Below, piece by piece: positions 1 through 6,453 of a DNA stretch of 10,125 bases. Origin of the DNA: Methanosphaera sp. (GTDB lineage: Archaea > Methanobacteriota > Methanobacteria > Methanobacteriales > Methanobacteriaceae). Location: positions 1 through 10,125 of the forward strand of contig JAJQHG010000120.1 of NCBI GenBank assembly GCA_021199865.1. The letters run 5' to 3'. The notes below the pieces were generated by a model. That model was given only the letters and a program-made list of their open reading frames with translations. It was not told the origin of the DNA and did not search any database. Both the position numbers and the translations under genes were made by a program. The stretch's first letter is position 1. Every line of letters begins with the position of its first letter.

Positions 1-43
1 ATAAAAATAGTATAAATAAAAGGTGGAGATTAATTAGTAATCT
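1..43 (-). terminator. T-rich terminator after the GyrI-like gene
   Basis: On the minus strand the GyrI-like gene's stop codon lies in a small hairpin. Arms of 6 bp (27-32 and 38-43) flank a 5-base loop, and the sequence beyond them is T-rich up to the window edge. Archaeal transcription stops on T-rich runs and the hairpin may be incidental. Confidence 0.45.
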
Positions 44-539
44 ATTCCTCTCGTGGTGGACCCATATAAATAACAGGTAACTGTACCTCTGTCTTTGTTT
101 CTTCAACAGGTGTCTTTAATGGTGCTGGAAGATAAATCTCTGTTATTGGTCCAACAATATCATAATGATTTTTTATAGAGTAATCAACCATCTTCTTAAT
201 TGTCTTATCAAAGTTCTTATGAGAACCTTCATGTATTGTTGAGAGAACGGTGTGTTCTGTTATCTCCTTTAACCCTAGTTTTCCTAGACGTCCTGCAGGC
301 TTTCCATCAGCATCAAAATCCTTAATTGGCATACCTACCTCAAACATTTGGAGGTTTTCTGCACGTTCTTCTAAGTCATTCTCATATGAACCATAGGGGA
401 ATCCCACGGCTTCAAGACCATTTTCTGCAATAAGATCACCCACTTCCTGTACAAATATAGGTAACTTAGAGAAACTATCTATATGTGGAACATATGCCAC
501 CTTCTGGTAGGGAATCTTTTTTTCTACAATATCTGCCAT
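42..539 (-). CDS. GyrI-like small-molecule-binding domain protein
   Basis: A single-domain 165-residue cytosolic protein resembling the GyrI-like / AraC-effector-binding family, which binds small, often cationic or amphipathic ligands, either alone or as the sensor half of regulators. The family pattern is visible: an N-terminal beta strand (KVAYVPH, 13-19), a central segment ending in VGMPI (68-72), then VLSTIHEGSH (98-107), which corresponds to the 'h.G.y' strand. A helix follows, then PITEIYLPAP (131-140), whose Glu134 sits where the family's ligand-binding acid usually lies, and a closing TEVQLPV strand (150-156). There is no DNA-binding domain, so it is not itself a transcription factor of the AraC or MerR type. 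The ATG start is supported by GAGGT at 546-550, six bases upstream. The gene is monocistronic and divergent from the aldo/keto reductase. The ligand is unknown. Confidence 0.82.
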   Translation of the reverse strand: MADIVEKKIPYQKVAYVPHIDSFSKLPIFVQEVGDLIAENGLEAVGFPYGSYENDLEERAENLQMFEVGMPIKDFDADGKPAGRLGKLGLKEITEHTVLSTIHEGSHKNFDKTIKKMVDYSIKNHYDIVGPITEIYLPAPLKTPVEETKTEVQLPVIYMGPPREE

Positions 540-587
540 AACAATACCTCAATAATTCTTTTTTTATTTAATACATTATCTTAATAT

Positions 588-610
588 AATGATATATTTT
601 TCATATCATT
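588..610. promoter_or_regulatory. Inverted repeat over the GyrI-like gene's TATA box
   Basis: Arms AATGATAT (588-595) and ATATCATT (603-610) are perfect 8-bp inverted repeats around a 7-bp spacer. The repeat covers the best TATA-like element for the minus-strand gene (AAAAATATAT, 592-601 read on the minus strand), about 27 bp before a start site near 570. A dimeric regulator bound here would block TBP. The region is so AT-rich that chance is possible. Confidence 0.35.
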
Positions 611-647
611 TAAAATAATATACCCATCAATATAATAACTATCTATG

Positions 648-655
648 TTTTAAAT
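648..655 (+). promoter_or_regulatory. Candidate TATA box of the aldo/keto reductase operon
   Basis: TTTAAATA fits an archaeal TATA element. It would place transcription start near 679, just upstream of the strong Shine-Dalgarno GGAGGTGA (686-693), giving a leader of about 20 bases. Several nearby AT-rich stretches could serve instead. Confidence 0.35.
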
Positions 656-697
656 AGACATTATAATAATAATTTATCACTACATGGAGGTGAGTTC

Positions 698-1900
698 ATG
701 ATACAACAAAGAAAAATATTAAAGAAGAATACAACAGTTCCAGCACTAGGATTTGGTGCAATGAGACTACCAAAGAGTGGAGGTAAAATTGATAGAATAA
801 AGGCAACAGAACTATTAAACAAGGCAATAGATGAGGGAGTAAACTATATTGACACAGCCTATTTATACCATAATGGGGAAAGTGAGAAATTCCTAAAAAC
901 AATACTGGATAAACGTCGTGATGAAATATTACTATCAACAAAACTACCCGTATGGCTAGTAAATAAGAATGAACACTTATATGAACTACTAGATACACAA
1001 AAACAACGTTTAGGTGTTGATGTAATAGACTACTATTATCTACACTCACTAAACTATGAAGCATATGTTGATCTTAGAGATAAATGTGATCTACATAGCT
1101 TCTTAGATGAGATACGCCAAAAGGATGCTAAAAATATTGGATTTTCCTATCATGGAAACTTTGATGGATTCAAGAAGATTATTGATGACTATGACTGGGA
1201 TATGTGTCTACTCCAATACAACTATGTTGATGAGAATACACAGGCAGGACGTCAAGGAGTAGAATATGCCTATAGTAAGAATGTGAGTGTATTCATAATG
1301 GAACCATTAAAGGGTGGACTACTAGTAGATAACATACCACCAAGAGTAAAAGAAGTGATGGATGAAGAAAACATCACTGACACACCTAGTAAATGGGGTC
1401 TTAAATGGGTTCTAAACCATAAGGAAGCAACATGTGTACTCTCAGGTATGAATGCTCTAGAACAATTAGAAGAAAATATCAAGACAACTAATGAAACAGA
1501 ACCTAACACTATAACACAAGAAGAATTAGAGACCTACAAGACTGTTAGTAAGGTATATGATGAGGTAATAGAGATTCCATGTACGCAGTGTGAATACTGT
1601 ATGTCATGTCCATGGGGTGTAGATATACCTGCATGTTTCAATGTATATAATAATAAAAAATTGTATGGTAACGTATCACTACAATACTATATGCTATCAG
1701 GACTAACAGGTGGAAAGGCACATTATGCTAGTAAATGTCGCAATTGTGGTGCATGTGTAAGTAAGTGTCCACAACATATAGATATTCCCTCAGAGCTAGC
1801 AAAAGTATCAGGACTACTAGAATTTCCAGGATATGGTACTATAATAAAATTAGCATCCAAGGTAGGTAAACCCTTATATAAATTATATTTAAATAGGTAG
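698..1900 (+). CDS. Aldo/keto reductase with C-terminal 4Fe-4S ferredoxin-type domain
   Basis: A cytosolic oxidoreductase of 400 residues. The N-terminal part (about 5-285) is an aldo/keto reductase TIM barrel with the full catalytic tetrad in family spacing: Asp52 and Tyr57 in IDTAYLYHNGESE, Lys82 in STKLPV and His116 in YYLHS. The C-terminal part (about 290-365) carries two cysteine clusters, CTQCEYCMSCP (Cys295, 298, 301, 304) and CRNCGACVSKCP (Cys347, 350, 353, 357), as expected for two 4Fe-4S centres. This architecture is common in anaerobic archaea and clostridia and is usually annotated only as predicted oxidoreductase. The iron-sulfur tail suggests electron exchange with ferredoxin rather than simple NADPH chemistry, but the substrate is not known. 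The ATG follows a near-ideal GGAGGTGA four bases upstream. The metallophosphoesterase begins six bases after the stop, so the two are probably co-transcribed. Confidence 0.93.
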   Translation: MIQQRKILKKNTTVPALGFGAMRLPKSGGKIDRIKATELLNKAIDEGVNYIDTAYLYHNGESEKFLKTILDKRRDEILLSTKLPVWLVNKNEHLYELLDTQKQRLGVDVIDYYYLHSLNYEAYVDLRDKCDLHSFLDEIRQKDAKNIGFSYHGNFDGFKKIIDDYDWDMCLLQYNYVDENTQAGRQGVEYAYSKNVSVFIMEPLKGGLLVDNIPPRVKEVMDEENITDTPSKWGLKWVLNHKEATCVLSGMNALEQLEENIKTTNETEPNTITQEELETYKTVSKVYDEVIEIPCTQCEYCMSCPWGVDIPACFNVYNNKKLYGNVSLQYYMLSGLTGGKAHYASKCRNCGACVSKCPQHIDIPSELAKVSGLLEFPGYGTIIKLASKVGKPLYKLYLNR

Positions 1901-1906
1901 ATATTC

Positions 1907-2716
1907 ATGGCAAAGAAGTTATTAGGATTAATAGGTATAATACTATGTATATTCCTTGCAATAATGGTTATTGAGCCATCACAATTAGAAGTTAATGAGA
2001 TAACTGTGCAGTCTGATCAGATACCCGTTGAATTTAATGGTACAAGAATAGTTCTTATAGCTGACTTTCATTATGGGGAATTTGTTGATGAAGAGCGTGT
2101 AGAAGAGGTAGTAAATAAAACTAATGAACAAAATCCTGATATCATAGTACTGGCTGGAGACTATGTGACAGATAATGAGGATGATGTTGACACAGTAATA
2201 TCTCAACTAGATAATCTTCAGGCCACATATGGAGTATATGCAGTACTAGGAAACAATGATCCAAAGGATAAGACAGAAGAAGCAATTAATAATTCACAGA
2301 ACATTATTAGTATACGTAATAATGGTACATGGATTCAGAAGGATGGTGCACAGATACGTCTTGGTGGTGTAGGTGATATGTCAACAGACTATCAGTATCC
2401 AAGAGAAACAACAGCTGTTGCGGCTGATGATGACTTTGTAATACTAGTATATCATAATCCTAACTATTTTGATACACTAAATCATTCAAGGGTAGACTTA
2501 TCATTATCTGGTCATACACATGGAGGACAAGTTAATCTATTTGGATTTACTCCGTGGATAGAAGCCTCAGAGGATGGTAATAAGTATATCTCTGGTCTGT
2601 ATACTGAGGGTGATGGACAATTAGTTGTAACAAATGGTGTGGGTGTGACAAAACTACCATTTAGATTCATGGCAACTCCACAGATAACAATGATAACATT
2701 AGAGTCAACAGCATAA
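1907..2716 (+). CDS. Membrane-anchored metallophosphoesterase (calcineurin-like, YkuE/YaeI type)
   Basis: A 269-residue predicted metal-dependent phosphohydrolase. Residues 5-22 form one hydrophobic segment after Lys3-Lys4, consistent with an N-in signal anchor that places the enzyme outside the membrane. There is no twin-arginine motif and no lipobox. The calcineurin-like metal motifs appear in order: IADFH (Asp53, His55), LAGDYV (Asp85), LGNND (Asn116, Asp118), VYHNP (His183) and SGHTHGGQ (His203, His205). The usual GNHD motif reads GNND, so the conserved, often catalytic, histidine is Asn117. The metal ligands appear intact. The order and the SGHTHGGQ ending resemble YkuE/YaeI-type phosphodiesterases that act on lipids or envelope material, but the substrate cannot be read from sequence. 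AGGT (1895-1898), overlapping the upstream stop codon, serves as the Shine-Dalgarno. It is the second gene of a two-gene operon with the aldo/keto reductase. Confidence 0.9.
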   Translation: MAKKLLGLIGIILCIFLAIMVIEPSQLEVNEITVQSDQIPVEFNGTRIVLIADFHYGEFVDEERVEEVVNKTNEQNPDIIVLAGDYVTDNEDDVDTVISQLDNLQATYGVYAVLGNNDPKDKTEEAINNSQNIISIRNNGTWIQKDGAQIRLGGVGDMSTDYQYPRETTAVAADDDFVILVYHNPNYFDTLNHSRVDLSLSGHTHGGQVNLFGFTPWIEASEDGNKYISGLYTEGDGQLVVTNGVGVTKLPFRFMATPQITMITLESTA

Positions 2717-2775
2717 CTAAACTCCTCTTCCCCTTTAAAACTTTTTATTACTTATTTTTCTATTTATTTTAATTC
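2717..2775 (+). terminator. T-rich terminator after the metallophosphoesterase
   Basis: Directly after the stop comes a pyrimidine-rich stretch, then T runs at 2742-2746, 2755-2759 and 2767-2770. This matches the multi-T signals that end archaeal transcripts. No substantial hairpin precedes them. Confidence 0.5.
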
Positions 2776-2787
2776 TCATTATTGATG

Positions 2788-2805
2788 CTTATACTACTTA
2801 TACTA
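2788..2805 (+). promoter_or_regulatory. Tandem 9-bp TATA-like duplication upstream of the adhesin gene
   Basis: CTTATACTA occurs twice head-to-tail (2788-2796, 2797-2805). Each copy resembles a weak archaeal TATA box and would start transcription at roughly 2815-2830, leaving a leader of about 110-120 bases that contains the large hairpin. Promoter identity is inferred from position and base content. Confidence 0.35.
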
Positions 2806-2840
2806 ACTAATACATGGTTCTAAATAATGTAATTTCTAAG

Positions 2841-2931
2841 CCTATTATAAATATGGGTATAGAAGTTATAAGAGGAGTACTTGCCATGTAGAACCCTCTC
2901 CTTTTATAGCTTCTAATAAAGTAATAGGAGG
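2841..2931 (+). promoter_or_regulatory. Structured leader that may mask the adhesin ribosome binding site
   Basis: Two nested inverted repeats are visible. The inner arms AGAAGTTATAAGAGGAG (2861-2877) and CTCCTTTTATAGCTTCT (2898-2914) pair along all 17 positions as RNA with two G-U wobbles. U2860-A2915 extends this to 18 bp around a 20-base loop. The outer arms CCTATTA (2841-2847) and TAATAGG (2922-2928) pair perfectly over 7 bp. The 3' outer strand supplies the first bases of the Shine-Dalgarno AGGAGG (2926-2931), six bases before the adhesin ATG, so closing the outer helix would hinder ribosome binding. No run of T follows the hairpin, so it is not a bacterial-style terminator. It matches no riboswitch class that I recognise. 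A remnant of a mobile inverted repeat remains possible. Confidence 0.5.
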
Positions 2932-2937
2932 AAATTC

Positions 2938-5900
2938 ATGAAACATAAAAATAATTATCTTTTAGTATTCACACTAATGATATTCATGCTAATATCACTA
3001 TCATCAGTATCAGCAATAGATGATATGACCACAGATTCATATGATGTAGAAACTAGTAGTATAATTACTAATTTAACTAATTCTAATGATGAAGATGTCT
3101 CTATTAATGATCTAGTTGATAATTATGCTCAAAATGATGATTATAATCTGGAGGAGGACTATGATCTTGATGATGATTATGATCTAGCTGAAGATTATGA
3201 TAATAATACAACTACAGATTCTATTGATTCAAAGAGTGCTAAATCATTAGTAAGTATAGAGTTATCAACAAGTGATATAACATGCTATTATGGTGATGAA
3301 ATATCCATTGATGTTGCAACAATTCCTGCAGGTATTACTGATGGAATTATAAACTATTATATTGATTCTGACTTATTAGGATTCCAGAATCTCTCAATAT
3401 CACAAGATTCATTCACCTATGATACATCAGACTATGATCCTGGAGAATATCAATTAATTATTGATTACTCTAGTAGTACGATATATGAGAATACTATTGC
3501 ACAGGCAACATTAACAATAAATAAATTACCTACAACCCTTACTATTGAACAAATAGAGTTAGATGATAATAATGACATTAATATAACACTAAATTTATAT
3601 TCAAATGATGTACTATTAACACAGGAAACACTTGAAATATACTCTCAAGATGAGTTAATAGAGTCTGTTGAATTAACAGGTTATAATACATCAATAACTC
3701 TACCAAAAGAGTATAATTACCAAATAATTAACTTTAAGTATGGTGGGGATAGTTACCATGACTCACTTGACTTATCATATTTAGTATATATTGAGAAGAT
3801 GAATTGTTCTATAAGTATACCCTATACTTCTGGATATGTAGGATCGACCATTAATCAACAAGTTAGTATATCATCTGATAGGAAAGTTAATGATGGAGTA
3901 CTTGATGTATACATTAATGATACACTAATAGATGAATACCAAGTCATAGATTCCATAGTAGATATAGAGATTGATCTATCAGGATACACTGAGGGAAATT
4001 ATACATTAAGTGTTAAATATGTTGATAGTGATATTTATGAGGATGCTACAAAAACAACAACACTACGTGTTAGCAAGATTAAAACAACTCTATACTCTAA
4101 TAATATTACATCATATCGAAATAGTGTAATTAATATCACAGCATCTTTATATAACTATGTGGATAGTCCAGATGAAGGTCTAATAGAATTCTTCATAGAC
4201 TCTGAAAGTATAATGACAGCAAATATAGATGAAGGTAAGGCATCTATGAGTTATACTATACCTGATACAATGGATTATGGTGTTCATGAATTAGAAGTAG
4301 TATACTATGGAACTGAACGTTATGCATCAGCAAGCAACACTAATACATTGAATATTACAAAGTACTCAAGCTACATATATCTAAGAAACACATCTCTAAA
4401 TCCTGATGGAACAATAACTCTTAATATATCCCTATATTCATATTATGATGATGTATCTGATGGATTACTTGATGTAATAATTGATGGTGAAACTATTGAT
4501 ACAATCACAGTATCAGATAATACTATTGAGATCACACTACCTAGCCAGTATACTACTGGAAATAGTTATGAATTAGATCTTAGTTATCATGACTCTGACT
4601 GGTTTGCTGATAGTAGCCTAAGTGATACTATTAGTATAGATAAGTACACAACCACCCTAAGATTATACACATACCTAGCATACAATAATACTCTAACAAT
4701 AACTAGTTATGTTTACTCCCAGAACTATGATAATGTAAGTCAGGGTGTAGTTAGCTATTATATTGATGATGTATTAGTAGGTACAGTTGATGTATCAGAT
4801 AACAAGGCAGTACTAACATATGATATGTCCGAATATACATATGGAAACCATACAATTGAAGCCATATATGAGGGTTCAAGTATTTATGATCAATCACTAA
4901 ATCAGACAACAGTTGAGAAGGTTATTAGACAATCAACAATGTATATTACATCATCATACACTATTAAGACAACACCTGGTGAAACCATTACTATTAATGC
5001 TACACTGGCTGACTATGAGGGAAACCTTGCTAATGGAACAATACAGGCTACAATAACAATTGATGGCATGGAGTATGATGCTCAATTTGTTGATGGAGTA
5101 TTAGTGTTTAATTATGATGTTGATTCTAGTGTTGCTGTTGGAAATTATCCTATAACCATAAATACTACTAATACCACCTATTATAAGAATGCAACTCGTA
5201 ATATGACATTATCTGTTGAGAAGAATTATACTTATATCTCTTCTTCAAGTAATTTGTATGCTACAAAGAATACTGTGGTGTTAATTAATGCAACATTATA
5301 TTCAAACAATGCTGTTGTAACATATAAAACACCCGCAATAATAAAAATCAATGATAAATTAGTGTATAATGGATATTTCGTAGATGGATTACTACAATAT
5401 GAACTAAACCTTACAAATAAATACACAGCCGACGCATATAACATAACAATCATAGCACAAGAGACCACTAAATACAGCGAAGCATCAAAGATAATCAACA
5501 TCACACTCAAAAAGAGAAACACTTATATTAATTCAAGTAATGTCTACTCAACAAGTGGAGACAAAATCATAATAAAAGCAACAGTATATGACTACCTAAC
5601 AAAACAACCAATAGTAGGCCAATCAAAACTATGTATAAAGATTAACCAGGTAACACTAGATACAATCACAATTAACAACGGAGAACTAATATATGAATAC
5701 TCAAATAATTACTCAGCCAAAACATATAACATAACAATAATATCTGGTGAAAACACAATATATAACACATCACAGTGGGATGGATACCTAATAGTAAACA
5801 AAACCTACATAAAGATAGCTACACAGAATATTAAGACAGATTCAATGAGTAACATAACTATCAGTGCTAAACTTCTAGTTGATGACAACCTAATAAATGA

Positions 5901-6381
5901 GACCTTAAAAACAGTTATAAAAATTGATGGTAAAACAATTGCTACAGTAAATGCAACAGCAGGACAAATTAACCTACCATTTAACCTAACCTCAGACTAT
6001 ACTGCAGGAGTACACAATATTACTATTAAAACAACAGACACAACAGAGTATCTTAGCTCAACAACAACTAGTCAACTAATAATCTCAAGATCTGATAGAC
6101 TAATAGAGACAACTAACATTACATCAAAAGCTAATCAGACAATACATATAAAGGCAAACATAACAGATAGTGAGGGTAACCTAATAACAAGTACTACTAA
6201 GGTTAATATTAAGATCGCGGGTAACAGTATAATCACCTATAATGTTACTGGTGGAGTTATTGACTATGAATACACCTTACCATCTGATATGAAGGCTGGA
6301 TACTATGATGTACTAATACAGGCTGGTCAAACATCCATATATAACCATGCAACCATGTATACAACACTTAAGGTAGAGTAA
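2938..6381 (+). CDS. Large secreted adhesin-like protein with eleven Ig-like repeats
   Basis: A 1147-residue predicted surface or secreted protein of the methanogen adhesin-like class. A Sec signal peptide (Lys-rich start, hydrophobic 8-22, likely cleavage after SVSA at 26) is followed by an acidic linker with a hexapeptide repeat (67-90). About eleven beta-rich Ig-like repeats of 91-98 residues then fill the rest, with approximate starts at 104, 197, 289, 381, 476, 570, 665, 763, 860, 956 and 1052. The first six share a 'G.I..YID' core, like bacterial Ig-like group 3 domains. The last five share a 'T.I.I.A.L.D' opening with many N-x-S/T sequons, of which I count roughly 40 overall, denser in the second half. 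There is no C-terminal membrane helix, pseudomurein-binding repeat, transglutaminase or protease domain, so the anchoring mode is unclear. Only three cysteines occur. The start is fixed by AGGAGG at 2926-2931. Codon preference shifts near 5400. A role in host or microbe attachment is inferred from the class. Confidence 0.88.
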   Translation: MKHKNNYLLVFTLMIFMLISLSSVSAIDDMTTDSYDVETSSIITNLTNSNDEDVSINDLVDNYAQNDDYNLEEDYDLDDDYDLAEDYDNNTTTDSIDSKSAKSLVSIELSTSDITCYYGDEISIDVATIPAGITDGIINYYIDSDLLGFQNLSISQDSFTYDTSDYDPGEYQLIIDYSSSTIYENTIAQATLTINKLPTTLTIEQIELDDNNDINITLNLYSNDVLLTQETLEIYSQDELIESVELTGYNTSITLPKEYNYQIINFKYGGDSYHDSLDLSYLVYIEKMNCSISIPYTSGYVGSTINQQVSISSDRKVNDGVLDVYINDTLIDEYQVIDSIVDIEIDLSGYTEGNYTLSVKYVDSDIYEDATKTTTLRVSKIKTTLYSNNITSYRNSVINITASLYNYVDSPDEGLIEFFIDSESIMTANIDEGKASMSYTIPDTMDYGVHELEVVYYGTERYASASNTNTLNITKYSSYIYLRNTSLNPDGTITLNISLYSYYDDVSDGLLDVIIDGETIDTITVSDNTIEITLPSQYTTGNSYELDLSYHDSDWFADSSLSDTISIDKYTTTLRLYTYLAYNNTLTITSYVYSQNYDNVSQGVVSYYIDDVLVGTVDVSDNKAVLTYDMSEYTYGNHTIEAIYEGSSIYDQSLNQTTVEKVIRQSTMYITSSYTIKTTPGETITINATLADYEGNLANGTIQATITIDGMEYDAQFVDGVLVFNYDVDSSVAVGNYPITINTTNTTYYKNATRNMTLSVEKNYTYISSSSNLYATKNTVVLINATLYSNNAVVTYKTPAIIKINDKLVYNGYFVDGLLQYELNLTNKYTADAYNITIIAQETTKYSEASKIINITLKKRNTYINSSNVYSTSGDKIIIKATVYDYLTKQPIVGQSKLCIKINQVTLDTITINNGELIYEYSNNYSAKTYNITIISGENTIYNTSQWDGYLIVNKTYIKIATQNIKTDSMSNITISAKLLVDDNLINETLKTVIKIDGKTIATVNATAGQINLPFNLTSDYTAGVHNITIKTTDTTEYLSSTTTSQLIISRSDRLIETTNITSKANQTIHIKANITDSEGNLITSTTKVNIKIAGNSIITYNVTGGVIDYEYTLPSDMKAGYYDVLIQAGQTSIYNHATMYTTLKVE
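3136..3207 (+). repeat. 18-bp tandem repeat encoding an acidic hexapeptide, four copies
   Basis: Four in-frame 18-bp units encode DDYNLE, EDYDLD, DDYDLA and EDYDNN (residues 67-90), with consensus [D/E]-D-Y-[D/N]-L-x. The units differ mostly at third codon positions, so the repeat is somewhat diverged. It lies between the signal peptide and the first Ig-like repeat, where it could act as a flexible acidic spacer. Confidence 0.8.
3247..4929 (+). repeat. Ig-like repeats 1-6 of the adhesin (first subfamily)
   Basis: Six protein repeats of about 92-95 residues (104-664). Each runs from a threonine-rich opening strand through a central 'G-hydrophobic-x-hydrophobic-Y/F-I-D' strand (for example IIDG at 514-517 and YYIDD at 607-611) to a late Y-x-x-G/S-x-x-Y segment. 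Repeat 2 is the most diverged. The DNA of the repeats is not closely similar, so they are old duplications. Confidence 0.75.
4930..6378 (+). repeat. Ig-like repeats 7-11 of the adhesin (second subfamily)
   Basis: Five repeats of about 96-98 residues (665-1147) share 'TYI.SSN.Y...GD.I.I.ATL.DY' openings, an 'I.I.G' middle and 'YTAG.YNITI....T.Y..A' endings. They differ from repeats 1-6 in motif pattern and sequon density. Repeats 8-10 have the clearest mutual similarity. Confidence 0.72.
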
Positions 6382-6453
6382 ACCTCTACTACTATTTTTT
6401 TTAAATTATTTTTAATTATTATCTGTAAAAAGAGTATAAAGAAGGGGAGTAAA
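6382..6453. terminator. Convergent terminator region between adhesin and exchanger genes
   Basis: For the plus strand, an 8-T run (6395-6402) and further T-rich sequence to 6420 follow the adhesin stop. For the minus strand, five T (opposite A 6427-6431) lie just past the exchanger stop. The 72-bp convergent gap contains nothing else I can identify. Confidence 0.55.

Noticed and set aside
696..1064. Minus-strand open frame of 122 codons, rich in Leu, Val and His
   Set aside because: It is antisense to the catalytic core of the aldo/keto reductase. Its hydrophobic, His-rich make-up is the expected mirror of the real codons.
2860..2915. Leader hairpin as a bacterial-type intrinsic terminator
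   Set aside because: The stem is followed by AATAAAG and not by a T run, and the next gene starts only 23 bases later with its own ribosome binding site.
5232..5522. Minus-strand open frame of 96 codons that looks like a membrane peptide
   Set aside because: It is antisense to adhesin repeats 8-9. The apparent hydrophobicity comes from the complement of Asn, Lys and Thr codons.
3247..6378. Repeated structure as a CRISPR array or nucleotide tandem repeat
   Set aside because: The periodicity is at protein level (about 95 residues). The DNA of different repeats is diverged and in one open frame.
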